A model generated the notes under the pieces. The model was given only the letters and a program-made list of their open reading frames with translations. It had not been told where the DNA came from and made no database searches. A DNA stretch of 64,000 nucleotides from positions 62,001-126,000 of the forward strand of contig JALHMI010000003.1 in assembly GCA_022844125.1 (NCBI GenBank). The letters are read 5' to 3'. Positions within the stretch are counted from its first letter, which is position 1; the number at the start of each line of letters is the position of its first letter. Origin of the DNA: Pirellulales bacterium. GTDB taxonomy: Bacteria > Planctomycetota > Planctomycetia > Pirellulales > PALSA-1355. This document shows, one piece after another, positions 43,257 through 52,135 of the stretch. A program made the position numbers and the translations under genes.

Positions 43257-43571
43257 ATGCGTACGTCCATCAACAACATCGTCGCGAACGTCAACGTCTT
43301 TGGTTTTGGCCAAGACCGCGTCGTCGTGTCGTCGTTGCTGGGTACGTGCGCGAATGCTGCGCAGCATCTGGAAACGCGGCACGCCAAACGTGCCCGCGGC
43401 AATGGGGCCAAGCGCGATAAGCGCTATTGGCTCACGCCCGCGGCCACCGCGGCAGTCACGGTTACCGCAGCGATGGCGGCTACCTTGGCCAGGCTCATTA
43501 TGAGTTTGGCCATCGTCGGCCCGCAGCGGTTGGGCATGCGACAAATGTCGCCTGCCCTGGTCCTGGCCTAA
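43257..43571 (+). CDS. Small protein upstream of an ECF sigma factor, unknown
   Basis: 104 residues from ATG 43257 with AAAGGGA upstream. The protein has a mixed N-terminal half (NNIVANVNVFGFGQDRVVVS), a strongly basic middle (RHAKRARGNGAKRDKRYW), and a hydrophobic Ala/Met-rich stretch (~70-95), possibly one membrane helix. No zinc motif of anti-sigma factors is present. It is 167 bases before the sigma gene on the same strand, so it may be its regulator or merely co-transcribed. That this is a gene is likely but not proven. Confidence 0.45.
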   Translation: MRTSINNIVANVNVFGFGQDRVVVSSLLGTCANAAQHLETRHAKRARGNGAKRDKRYWLTPAATAAVTVTAAMAATLARLIMSLAIVGPQRLGMRQMSPALVLA

Positions 43572-43738
43572 GTGCAAAGCCCGTAGCTTCGCACCACCAG
43601 CGACTGAAACCGAAGTGCCCGGCCCGAGCTTACCGGACTAGCGCGAGCTGTTCCGTGATTCGTCTCAGGCCACTTTGCCGTTTACGCGACGCCCCACGCG
43701 TTGCACCAGGTGCATTTCAGCCGGAGAGAGTGAATCCC

Positions 43739-44305
43739 ATGTTAGCCGAATTGATCAGTGAGGAATCCGAAACAAGCCTGGTGCTCGCCGCCCAGGCAGG
43801 CGACCGAGAAGCCTTCGGCGAACTGGCGCGGCGATACGAGCGGTCGGTCTACGCAACTGCCTACCGCCGGCTGAACAACCACGCTGAAGCACAGGAAGTC
43901 AGCCAGGAAGTGTTCGTCCGGGCGATGCAGAAGATCAACCAGCTCCGCGAACCGGAAGCGTTCGGTTCGTGGCTGCAGTCGGTCACCAGCCGGATGGCCA
44001 TCAATCGGGCGGTGCGCAAGCGGCAAACGATTGCCACGGAGCCCGAGACTTTGGCCGCAACCTGCGTCGAAAGTGAAACTCCGCTGTCGGCCGCCTTGGC
44101 CAGCGAGCGGCGGTCGCAAGTTCGGGCGGGCCTCGGCCGGCTGGGCGAGTTGGATCGCGACACGCTGGTGGCGTTCTACGTGAAGGGTCAAAGCCTGGTT
44201 GAAATGAGCGAAGGTTTCCGCTCTCCCGTGGGCACCATCAAGCGGCGGCTGCACGTCGCTCGGAAGCGGCTGGCCAAGGAGCTCGAAGAGCTGGCGCTGG
44301 CCTAG
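43739..44305 (+). CDS. ECF-type RNA polymerase sigma factor
   Basis: 188 residues from ATG 43739 (GGAGAGAG upstream); the frame is open further upstream but without a start signal. Region 2: FGELARRYERSVYATAYRRL and EAQEVSQEVFVRAMQKINQLREPEAFGSWL. Region 4: LGELDRDTLVAFYVKGQSLVEMSEGF then GTIKRRLHVARKRLAKEL, the usual HTH with basic recognition helix. It redirects RNA polymerase to an unknown regulon. A small ORF lies upstream instead of a recognisable anti-sigma gene. A terminator follows. Confidence 0.92.
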   Translation: MLAELISEESETSLVLAAQAGDREAFGELARRYERSVYATAYRRLNNHAEAQEVSQEVFVRAMQKINQLREPEAFGSWLQSVTSRMAINRAVRKRQTIATEPETLAATCVESETPLSAALASERRSQVRAGLGRLGELDRDTLVAFYVKGQSLVEMSEGFRSPVGTIKRRLHVARKRLAKELEELALA

Positions 44306-44332
44306 GGCTTGTCACTTGCCTGGTTAACCTTT

Positions 44333-44375
44333 GGGGATAGGCTCGGCCGGACGCGGCGGTGCCTATCCCCTTTTT
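44333..44375 (+). terminator. Intrinsic terminator after the ECF sigma gene
   Basis: A perfect 10-bp stem GGGGATAGGC/GCCTATCCCC with an 18-base GC-rich loop, followed by TTTTT. Its right arm enters the 3' end of the convergent DUF423 gene. Confidence 0.8.
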
Positions 44376-44755
44376 GCTGCGCTGGCGATGGCACCGGCGG
44401 CGAGGACGAGCCAGCCCAGTATCCAGGCCGAACCGCCGATTGGTACCACCATGATGAACGGCCGCACGTGTGTGGCGAGCCAGGCGTAAATGCCGCCCGA
44501 GAACAGCACGATTCCGAACAGAAAGGTCGCGCCGGCCAGCGTGAGCAACCAATGCGGCTGCCGCAGAATGAGCACACCGACGAGGATCAGTCCCAGGGCA
44601 TGATACATCTGGTAGCGGACGGCGGTTTCAAAGGTTTCGAGCGCGGGGGCCTCGAGCTTGATCGTCTCTTTAAGGACGTGCGTGCCGATCGCTCCGGCTG
44701 CCACGGCCGCCGAAGCCAGCACGGCACCGAGCGCTACCCAGACATTTCCCGACAT
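44363..44755 (-). CDS. DUF423 family small membrane protein
   Basis: 130 residues from ATG 44755, where GGGGGAGGA precedes the start; longer in-frame starts lack this. Four hydrophobic helices. DUF423 (YwdK/YgdD type) phrases: LGAVLASAAVAAGAIGTHVLK, FETAVRYQMYHALGLILVG, GIVLFSGGIYAWL and IGGSAWILGWLVLAA. Function unknown. Its stop lies in the right arm of the terminator of the convergent sigma gene. Confidence 0.88.
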   Translation of the reverse strand: MSGNVWVALGAVLASAAVAAGAIGTHVLKETIKLEAPALETFETAVRYQMYHALGLILVGVLILRQPHWLLTLAGATFLFGIVLFSGGIYAWLATHVRPFIMVVPIGGSAWILGWLVLAAGAIASAAKRG

Positions 44756-44980
44756 GTTTGTCCTCCCCCAATGATTCTTGGATGAGAGACATTCTAGAAT
44801 GCGAAACGTCGCGCTGTCAGTAGTGCGGTCATGGAATGGGCAATCAGCATAAATCGGCAGTGAAGGGCCGAGCACGCGAATGCTGAGCATAAAACAGAGA
44901 GACGCCCACCGAGGGGGGCTTCGGCGGGCGTCTCGAACCCTTTGCAGGGTGTTGCACGAATTTACGGAAGAGGCTCCGGA

Positions 44981-47900
44981 TCACGGGGGAAGCTGGATGC
45001 CCAGTCGTTCTTCTTCCTCTTCCTGAATAATGATGCGTGGCGTAACCATCATCATCAAGCTTTGCGTTTCGCGGCCGATGCCGACGTTCTTGAACAGACG
45101 GTTGATGTAGGGCACTTTGCTGAGGAGCGGTACGCCGAACTCGTTGCGGCCTTCGCTGAGACGCTTGATACCGCCCAGGAGCACCGTTCCGCCATCTGGC
45201 ACGCTAACGGTGGTGATGACCGAGACGAATGAGAAATTCGGCAACTGGACAGTGACGCCGTCATTCGTCGTGGTTTCATCGTCCTTCGTCGCGGTAGAAT
45301 CGCCTGTCGTACCACCGGTGCTTTCGCTCTCGCTGGTGTTCTTGGTAGTCGTAGTCGAGCCGGTAAACTGGAACGTCTCGACATTTTCGGCGATGGACGA
45401 GAACAGGGGCAGGACCGTGAGCCGGACGAATCTGCGATCGTGAGAGATAACCGCTTGCACGGTCAACGCGGTGCCCGTGGAGAGCACGGTGATTACCGGT
45501 TGATAGGCGGCCGCGAAGTCGCCCACGACCGGGATGACGCTGATCACGAATGGCTGCTGCGTGGTGTCAAACACCGAGGCCTGTTGACCGTTGAACAGCG
45601 TCACCTTGGGCGCTTGCAACACGTTGCTGCGGCGGTCTCCCTGTGCCGCCTGCACCAACAGAAACGCTTCCAGGTCGCTCAAGATGGCAAACCCGAACTG
45701 GGCCACGGACACGGGAGTGCCGAACTGGGGCACTGCGAGTGAAGCGCTATCTTGCACGAACGGAATGCTGAGGTCTGGCGTCGGCTGGCCGGTTACCGGG
45801 TTCAGACCGATGACTTCGCGCTTGTTCCGCGGAGGCACCAATGGGTTGGGATCGTTGTTAGCGCTCAGGTTGACGATATTGAAGTCGAAGTCGACGCCGA
45901 TGCGCTCGAAGAACGAATCGCTGAGCGTGATAAACCGGACTTCAATCGTTACCTGCAGATCCTGATTGCGGCGGAGCTGCTCCAAAAGGTCGACAATTTC
46001 CTCGTGCACGTCTTCGGTCTGGCTGATAACGAGGCTCAGATTATTCGCGAATTCCGAGACTGAGCCGGGCCCGCCTACCTCATCCCAGGTTTGAGGTTTG
46101 ACTGTCGTGGTGATAAGCTCGATGAGCGAATCAAAGTCGGCCTGGGCACCACCACCCACTCCGCCTGGCCCCATGCTGATCGGCTGCGACATGCCCGAAA
46201 CCGGGGCTCCACCGCCCCCGGGCATCAGGTTGTTGATCTGGGCCAGAACCGCAGGGTCGACGACGCCCGAGGCATTCGCACCGTTATTGCTTGCCAGATA
46301 GGCCGAACCGGGGCCAAGGCCCATGCCGGCGCCGGTCATGTTGTACGCATCGGCAATTGCCGCCCCCATTCCCAGTCGACCATTGGGGGTAAAGTTTGGA
46401 ATCGGGATCACCAGGTCGGCCACGTCATAAGTCCGCACGACGACCACGGTATCGCGCAGTTGCTCACTGGTGATCTTGAGCACTTCATTCTGGATCACGT
46501 AGCTCAACCGGAGCGGTTCAAGAATCAGATTCAATGCGCTCTTCAGCGAAATGTCCTGCGACAGATCGATGGTGACGGGCGTGTCGCTCGAGACGCCTTC
46601 CTCTTCCAAGCCCTTCGGGTCGAGGTGCAGGTTGACGGCGGACAACTTTGCCAAATGATCCAGCACTTCACTCAGCGGCCGGTCGCGGAATTTCAGCGAA
46701 ACGGGCGTCTTGAGCTTTTGTTCGATCTCAAGCTCTCGCTCACTGCGCCGCGAGCGCACCTTGGCCAGGCGCTCGGACCGGCTCTCGGTCAATTCCTTCC
46801 AGTCGCGAGCGTCGCCAAAGCGATAGGGGTCGCGATCGTCGAACGGCGCGGCACTGTCGTCGACGTTGGTCATCTGCGCCCAGTACCCGTCTTCCTTCGC
46901 CGACTGAATGTCTTGCACTCGCCGGGTGCGTTTGACGAAGGCCGTATTCCAAATGAGCTGCTTGACGACCGGATTTTCCGGATCGAGTTCGCGAGCTCGT
47001 TTGGCGAGCACCTCGGCCTCGGCAAAGCGTTCTTCATCCATCAACTGATTGCAATCGTTGACGAGTTGGGCCAACTTGTCGTCGATGACCAGCCGGTTCT
47101 CAAGCCGGCGATCCACTTCGGCCAGAACGGCCTTGTTCTGCTCGTCGAGCTCAATCTCGGCACGATGCTCGATGATGTATTTGTCGAGGTCGGCGATCTT
47201 GCGATCGATGCGACGGGTGAGAATTCCCTGTTGCTCAACGTTGAGACCCGATGCCTCGACTGCCGAGCGTGCTTCCTTGAGCATCTCCATCGATTGCTTG
47301 GGCTGCTTTTCACGGATCTTGTCGGCGGCCATTTCCTTCTTGGCCAGGTCGTTCGATACCTGACGCGCAAGCACGGCCTGCTCTGAGCTTTGTTCGTCGA
47401 GCAGCATTTCAGGCTTCTCGCCACGCGAAGCCGCCGGCGGGGCTGAGAGCAACTGCATGTGATCCTGCAAACGCTGGGCAGTCGCCGGATCGAGCTGGTC
47501 GCGCAGCTCATAAGCGCGGCGGAAGAATCCGAGCGCCATTTGCGTGTCCTGCTGTCGCAGGGCCTGTTCGCCCTGGGCATAGAGCTGCGCCGCCTCGGAG
47601 GGCACCGCGGCCGCCTCTTCCGGCTGGCTGCTTGGCGCGTCGACCGCTTCGCCCGGCAGCGGCGGGGCTAAAGGAGGCGTCAGTTCGCCTGGCGCGGCTT
47701 CCAATCCTTGCGGAGCTGGCTCGGGTTCAATCGCATCCGGTGGAAGTTCTTCCTGCGCGGCCGCGGCCTGCATCTTGGTGGTGTCACCGCCCTGTTCATA
47801 GACGGCTTGGGCAGCCGGATACGCGGCCGGTTGTGCGGGAGCAGTCGCACCGTTCTGGCGACGCGCGGCCGCAATCCGCTCGGCGAGGGCCTGCGGTTTC

Positions 47901-48841
47901 ACGTCGAACGGGCCGTAGTTTACGCCCATTCCGTCGGCGTGCTGCACAAGGCGGTCGGCTTCATCATAGTCTTTCCAGCGCAGCAGTTGCTGAGCCTGAT
48001 CCATCAGCAAGTCAGCCATCTGTCGGCGTGCGGCCTCGTCCTGGCGGCCTTTGATGGCTTCGCTCAACTGCTGATACTTGCGAATCGCGGCTTCTACCTT
48101 GTCCGGGCTGTCATCGTGAAAACCATAATCCACCCCAAGTTTGCGAGCTTCTTCGACCGCGCTGGCCGCTCGCCGCACGTCGCCGACGGCCAAGGCGCGG
48201 CGCGCCGACAGCAGATGGTAATCGCTCTGGCGACGGTTGCCGTTGACGCCCGCCTGCCCGGCCGTGGGGCCGGGAAGCTGCGTTGACGCGGTGGCTTCGG
48301 CCGTGGGCGTGGCTTCGGTGGAGAGGGGGGCCAGGAGCGGCTTCATTCCGGCGCTGTCCGGCACGGTGAGCGGCGTTTCCTCGGCAGGATCGAGTACCTC
48401 GGTCGGAACACGCGGCGTATTCGTCTGCCGGGCAAGCGGCGCGGTGGGAGCCGGTTCTTGAGGCTCTTCGGGTGTGAACTTCTGGCTGGGCCGCTGCGGG
48501 TTTCGGGAAGCGGTGCGCTGGGCGGCTTTCAGATCGGCTCGCAGCTTGCGCGGGGTATCGCCGAAGTGGAACGCGCCAAGCTGCGGGTTCATTTTTTCGA
48601 TCGTGACGATCAGTGACTCGGCGGCTTCCAGATTGCCGCTCTTGAGTTCAGCGCGGGCCTGGCGCATCAGCGCCGTGGCCTGATCGCGCTCGCTGGCATT
48701 CTTCGACTTGCCGAATTGCGCGACGGCATCAGCCGTCACCAGCAGGGACACGCCGCCATGGACGGCGGCACGTGCGGTCGTCGGCGCCGCTACCAGCAGG
48801 GCCAAAGCGACGAAATGCCAAAGCGATTTCGACGTGTTCAA
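44981..48841 (-). CDS. Type II secretion/type IV pilus-type secretin with TPR-like N-region
   Basis: 1286 residues from TTG 48841, chosen because AAAAGGAG is 8-10 bases upstream and a signal peptide follows (NTSKSLWHFVALALLVAAP, cleavage at ARA). The N-terminal ~650 residues contain three related helical segments with the phrase LGVDYGF or GVNYGPFD and long Pro-rich linkers. A secretin N-domain follows (~740-840: VSLKFRDRPLSEVLDHLAKL). The C-terminal secretin domain ends with VPDGGTVLLGGIKRL and GVPLLSKVPYINRLFKNVG, the pore signature. It forms an outer-membrane channel; the size is about twice that of PilQ/GspD. It is the last gene of a - strand operon with PilM-, PilO- and PilP-like genes. 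Confidence 0.9.
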   Translation of the reverse strand: MNTSKSLWHFVALALLVAAPTTARAAVHGGVSLLVTADAVAQFGKSKNASERDQATALMRQARAELKSGNLEAAESLIVTIEKMNPQLGAFHFGDTPRKLRADLKAAQRTASRNPQRPSQKFTPEEPQEPAPTAPLARQTNTPRVPTEVLDPAEETPLTVPDSAGMKPLLAPLSTEATPTAEATASTQLPGPTAGQAGVNGNRRQSDYHLLSARRALAVGDVRRAASAVEEARKLGVDYGFHDDSPDKVEAAIRKYQQLSEAIKGRQDEAARRQMADLLMDQAQQLLRWKDYDEADRLVQHADGMGVNYGPFDVKPQALAERIAAARRQNGATAPAQPAAYPAAQAVYEQGGDTTKMQAAAAQEELPPDAIEPEPAPQGLEAAPGELTPPLAPPLPGEAVDAPSSQPEEAAAVPSEAAQLYAQGEQALRQQDTQMALGFFRRAYELRDQLDPATAQRLQDHMQLLSAPPAASRGEKPEMLLDEQSSEQAVLARQVSNDLAKKEMAADKIREKQPKQSMEMLKEARSAVEASGLNVEQQGILTRRIDRKIADLDKYIIEHRAEIELDEQNKAVLAEVDRRLENRLVIDDKLAQLVNDCNQLMDEERFAEAEVLAKRARELDPENPVVKQLIWNTAFVKRTRRVQDIQSAKEDGYWAQMTNVDDSAAPFDDRDPYRFGDARDWKELTESRSERLAKVRSRRSERELEIEQKLKTPVSLKFRDRPLSEVLDHLAKLSAVNLHLDPKGLEEEGVSSDTPVTIDLSQDISLKSALNLILEPLRLSYVIQNEVLKITSEQLRDTVVVVRTYDVADLVIPIPNFTPNGRLGMGAAIADAYNMTGAGMGLGPGSAYLASNNGANASGVVDPAVLAQINNLMPGGGGAPVSGMSQPISMGPGGVGGGAQADFDSLIELITTTVKPQTWDEVGGPGSVSEFANNLSLVISQTEDVHEEIVDLLEQLRRNQDLQVTIEVRFITLSDSFFERIGVDFDFNIVNLSANNDPNPLVPPRNKREVIGLNPVTGQPTPDLSIPFVQDSASLAVPQFGTPVSVAQFGFAILSDLEAFLLVQAAQGDRRSNVLQAPKVTLFNGQQASVFDTTQQPFVISVIPVVGDFAAAYQPVITVLSTGTALTVQAVISHDRRFVRLTVLPLFSSIAENVETFQFTGSTTTTKNTSESESTGGTTGDSTATKDDETTTNDGVTVQLPNFSFVSVITTVSVPDGGTVLLGGIKRLSEGRNEFGVPLLSKVPYINRLFKNVGIGRETQSLMMMVTPRIIIQEEEEERLGIQLPP

Positions 48842-49233
48842 GACAATTCTCCTTTTGAGGCTCACGCTCGCCTGAGCATCCTCGCTCGGGACCTTCCGGT
48901 TCGCCAAACGGCGAACTGGGAACGTGGGCCTTGCCTCGAAATTTTCTGCGTGCTTTGCGTTATCCAACCAATGGCGGTTGTACGTGCCCCAATCCGTTCG
49001 ACTTCGGTGTGTGATCCGAAAAACGCGGGGGTTGGGTGGTTAAATGTCTGTCCGCCAGAATTGGTTTTGCGATGAGGTCGCGATAAATATCGGGCCGCGT
49101 AAATTGGGTCAAGGCCACTTGAGAGAAAAGCACGCAGTGCTTAAAGATCGCACCGCGCGGCCGACCACGTCGGAACCATGCCGCCAGCGAGACGCTAGCA
49201 GGCCAATGCGCTCCCAGGAACTCGTCGGGACAA
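48842..49233. other. 392-base spacer before the secretin gene
   Basis: Spacer inside an otherwise tight - strand gene set. It contains a candidate promoter (49084-49112) and the ribosome binding site near 48850. The upstream part has no ORF or RNA gene that I can support. The spacer suggests that the secretin is also transcribed on its own. Confidence 0.5.
49084..49112 (-). promoter_or_regulatory. Promoter candidate for the secretin gene
   Basis: On the - strand TTGACC (49107-49112), 17-base spacer, TATTTA (49084-49089); leader of about 235 bases. Confidence 0.4.
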
Positions 49234-50814
49234 CTATTGCTTTCCGCCGCCGATAGTCCGGCCCTTGAGCGCCTTGCCTTTGGAGTCCTTACTGTCCTTG
49301 TTGTCCTTCTCCGGCGCCGGCTTCTTTTCAGGCTCGATGCGGATAATCGATTTCGCAAACGGCTCGCGATCATCGAGTTCGCTGCGGACGGACATGTTGC
49401 CGCTGGCGTCCAGGATCAGAATTTCGCCGGGGCTGGTGAGTGGAGGATCATGTCTGCGGCGCGTGACATCCTTGCCGCCGTGAATGTCGAGGATCATGAT
49501 GTTCGATTCAAAGCTGCGAGTCAGCTCTTGAGGGGTGTTATCCAAGGGATGCGGCACCTTGACGGTGACTGGCCCCGTGTTGGCGACCGCGCCCCGGCGA
49601 ACTTCGAGCTCTGCTGCCGCCTTGAGACCGGCGTTCGCATCGATGGCCGTGACGAGAATCTTTGCCGTCGGTTCGGTGTATCGCGTGCCGCCATCGACCG
49701 GGCCCGCGATCAAGTCGTGCCCGTCCGGAACGGTGACCACCGCTGTGGGGTCCGTGGGCTGACTGGTGAGCTCGCTCACCTTGGCCGATTCGGGGTTCTC
49801 CAGAAACTGCGGAGCAACGCCGCTGTTCGGGTTCACCATCGAAAGCGTGACTCGATAGCGATACTTGCGCCCCGGTTGAACGGTGTAATCGAAAAGCCGC
49901 AGCAGAACATGCGGCACGATCTCTTGCTCGTCGGCAGGCCGCTGCGGCGGCCGACCTCCGGGAGGGGCGGGCGCTGCGGCAGCGGGAGCCGCTGCCGGCT
50001 TCGGTCCATCACCTGACTCGCTCGCCAGAGGCGTTTTCGGATGCACAACGCTCTCGCCCCACTGACTTCCGGGAACCAGATCGATGAGCGGCTCCGTCAG
50101 GATGGGATGCACGAATTGGGCCTGCACAATGTCACGTTTGGCGTTGTTTTGTTCCGCTGGGGCCGGATTGGCGACCGGTTCCCAGGTGAGTTGATCGGGC
50201 TTTGCCGGATCGACGACCGCGCGTTCCAGCTTCGGCTTGAGGTACTGAGGAAAATCCCGCTTAGGATCGAAATCAACGGCCTCGGCGAAAGCCGCATCGT
50301 ACGCAGTGTGCTGCCTAGCCAGCGGCACGAGTGCCGTCACAACCGCCCAGGGCTGTGCTTTGGCCATCTGTCCGCCACGATTCGGTCCAGCGTCCGCGCC
50401 CGCACCTTTGACCAGAAAGATGTCGACGCCCGAGGCGACGCGGAGTTCTTCGGGACGCAGGACTTCGGGCTGAGCTCGTTTGGCTTTCGGATCGGCCACA
50501 GGACGATTGAGGGGCAAGGCAATGGCATAGCTATCCGCTGGCAAGGGTTCGCTTTTTGCGCGCTCGGCGTAGTTGACGACCTTGACCTGCTCGCGGGCCG
50601 CGTCCCAGGTGGAGTTAGTAACATGATCGCGAACCTGATTGGCCAGCGTCGTCATTCGCTCAGGTTCGTGCTGCGCATCGAGCGTTTCGCGGCCCAGCGT
50701 CGAGTAAACGAGCAGCAGGAAGACCACGCTGACGATGCCAAAGGCAACTTTTTCGCCGTGAGCCAGGAGCCAACCCTTGATGGCGGCCAGGTCGAACTTC
50801 ATCTTGCCCTTCAT
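49234..50814 (-). CDS. Membrane-anchored periplasmic protein of the PilM/secretin operon (PilP position)
   Basis: 526 residues from ATG 50814 (GGAAG upstream). A single membrane anchor at ~20-42 (HGEKVAFGIVSVVFLLLVYS) after a cytoplasmic basic stretch. The rest is periplasmic and rich in Pro/Ala with beta-like segments (HVLLRLFDYTVQPGRKYRYR, GGTRYTEPTAKILVTAIDA) and a Lys/Asp-rich end. No Pfam-like family was recognised. By gene order it fills the place of PilP, the link between inner-membrane proteins and the secretin. That role is inference from neighbours. Confidence 0.6.
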   Translation of the reverse strand: MKGKMKFDLAAIKGWLLAHGEKVAFGIVSVVFLLLVYSTLGRETLDAQHEPERMTTLANQVRDHVTNSTWDAAREQVKVVNYAERAKSEPLPADSYAIALPLNRPVADPKAKRAQPEVLRPEELRVASGVDIFLVKGAGADAGPNRGGQMAKAQPWAVVTALVPLARQHTAYDAAFAEAVDFDPKRDFPQYLKPKLERAVVDPAKPDQLTWEPVANPAPAEQNNAKRDIVQAQFVHPILTEPLIDLVPGSQWGESVVHPKTPLASESGDGPKPAAAPAAAAPAPPGGRPPQRPADEQEIVPHVLLRLFDYTVQPGRKYRYRVTLSMVNPNSGVAPQFLENPESAKVSELTSQPTDPTAVVTVPDGHDLIAGPVDGGTRYTEPTAKILVTAIDANAGLKAAAELEVRRGAVANTGPVTVKVPHPLDNTPQELTRSFESNIMILDIHGGKDVTRRRHDPPLTSPGEILILDASGNMSVRSELDDREPFAKSIIRIEPEKKPAPEKDNKDSKDSKGKALKGRTIGGGKQ

Positions 50815-50872
50815 GACGCATACTTCCAAGTTATGGCGAACTGTGGATATCCAGTCATTCAACTACCCTGGC

Positions 50873-52135
50873 TTAGCCGGCGGATTGCGTTTCGGCCGTG
50901 CCGTTGCCGAGCTTCGCCGGATCGGGAGGATTGAACAGGTAAATGATACCGCTGATCTCAACGGAAACGTCGTAGGCCTCGCCAGGGCGCGCCGCCCCCG
51001 GAGCGGCAGTTGCAGCCGGGCCGCCTTGTCCGCGACCGGCCGGCTGTGACGATCCGCCGCTCGGCGTGATCCGCAACTGGCGCACTTCCACGGGCAGCGG
51101 ATAGTTGGCGCACTCGGTCAGCAGCCGCGTGATCTCGCGCTGGTCCATCACCAACTTCAGATACACCGGCAAGCGTTTGAACTGTTCGGTCTGCGCAGTA
51201 CCGGCTGGCAGCGCAGTGCCGTCTTTCTGCAGATACCGGTCCTGATCCGGCGGCGCCTCGCCACCGTCGCCGGCCGGCGACAGCGATTCCGTGGGCGAGG
51301 ACGAACCTTCCTCGCTGGCGGCAGCGGCGATCTTGTCGATGCGACCTGGCGCCATGCCCTTGGTGTAGAGGTCGGCAGCCTTGGCTCCAAGCCGCAGATC
51401 TTCGATGACTTTGATGTAAGGAACGTGAGGCGCCGCGTCGTTGGTCTTGCGAATGATGTTGAGCAGTGCCTGATAAACCCAATAGTCTTCCTGGCGCAGG
51501 CGAATTTCCAACGAAGTCGGCGCATTGTTACCGGTAAACTCGAGCGACTTCTGCACTGCTTCCTGATTCTCCCACTGGACGCGGACAGGCGCGCTGGGAG
51601 CGGCCGCAACTGCAGCAGCAGGCTTCGCGCCGGGCTGTGGCGGCTGACCGGGAGCGGGCATGCTGCGAGTTTCCGCTCCGAGCGGAGCCGCCTGCACGAT
51701 CTGTGCAAGCTTGGGAAATTCGGCCCGCAACACTTCGGTGCGGTAGTTCTGCCGGTAGAGATCGGGAATTTCCTCGCTGGGGGACCGCGTGGTGATCCAG
51801 GTTTTGAAATCGCTGCCCATCACTTCCGGCCAGGCGAGCACCTTCTTCTGCTGGTCGTAAACGGTGTTCCAGGTGGCTTCTACCTCTTTCTGTTCCTGCT
51901 TGGTCAGCTCCGAAATCGCGGCCGTCCAGTTCTCGTTGGGAGGATTGGCCGTTCCCGTAACGCCAGTCAGCTTCGAAAAAGTGCCGGTGACAGCGCTCTT
52001 GTTCTTCTCATAGTCGGCCGAGAGTGAACCGCGGGCGCTCATCCAGCCGAACGTGCCGAGCACGACCGCCAACCCGCACAGGAGCCAGAAGTGATACTTC
52101 CCGAGAACCGCGAGGAATACTTTCACTTTGTCCAT
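50873..52135 (-). CDS. Membrane-anchored periplasmic protein of the PilM/secretin operon (PilO position)
   Basis: 420 residues. N-terminal membrane helix at ~13-33 (YHFWLLCGLAVVLGTFGWMS), then a helical segment (KNKSAVTGTFSKL), Ala/Pro-rich linkers and a helix-strand region ending in YDVSVEISGIIYLFNPPD. One-pass topology and late ferredoxin-like pattern agree with PilO/GspM-type proteins, but sequence similarity is not evident. Its start codon overlaps the stop of the PilM-like gene by one base (TAATG), so the two are likely coupled. Confidence 0.6.
   Translation of the reverse strand: MDKVKVFLAVLGKYHFWLLCGLAVVLGTFGWMSARGSLSADYEKNKSAVTGTFSKLTGVTGTANPPNENWTAAISELTKQEQKEVEATWNTVYDQQKKVLAWPEVMGSDFKTWITTRSPSEEIPDLYRQNYRTEVLRAEFPKLAQIVQAAPLGAETRSMPAPGQPPQPGAKPAAAVAAAPSAPVRVQWENQEAVQKSLEFTGNNAPTSLEIRLRQEDYWVYQALLNIIRKTNDAAPHVPYIKVIEDLRLGAKAADLYTKGMAPGRIDKIAAAASEEGSSSPTESLSPAGDGGEAPPDQDRYLQKDGTALPAGTAQTEQFKRLPVYLKLVMDQREITRLLTECANYPLPVEVRQLRITPSGGSSQPAGRGQGGPAATAAPGAARPGEAYDVSVEISGIIYLFNPPDPAKLGNGTAETQSAG

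Noticed and set aside
46091-47386. 431-residue + strand frame opposite the secretin gene
   Set aside because: Antisense shadow of a certain gene.
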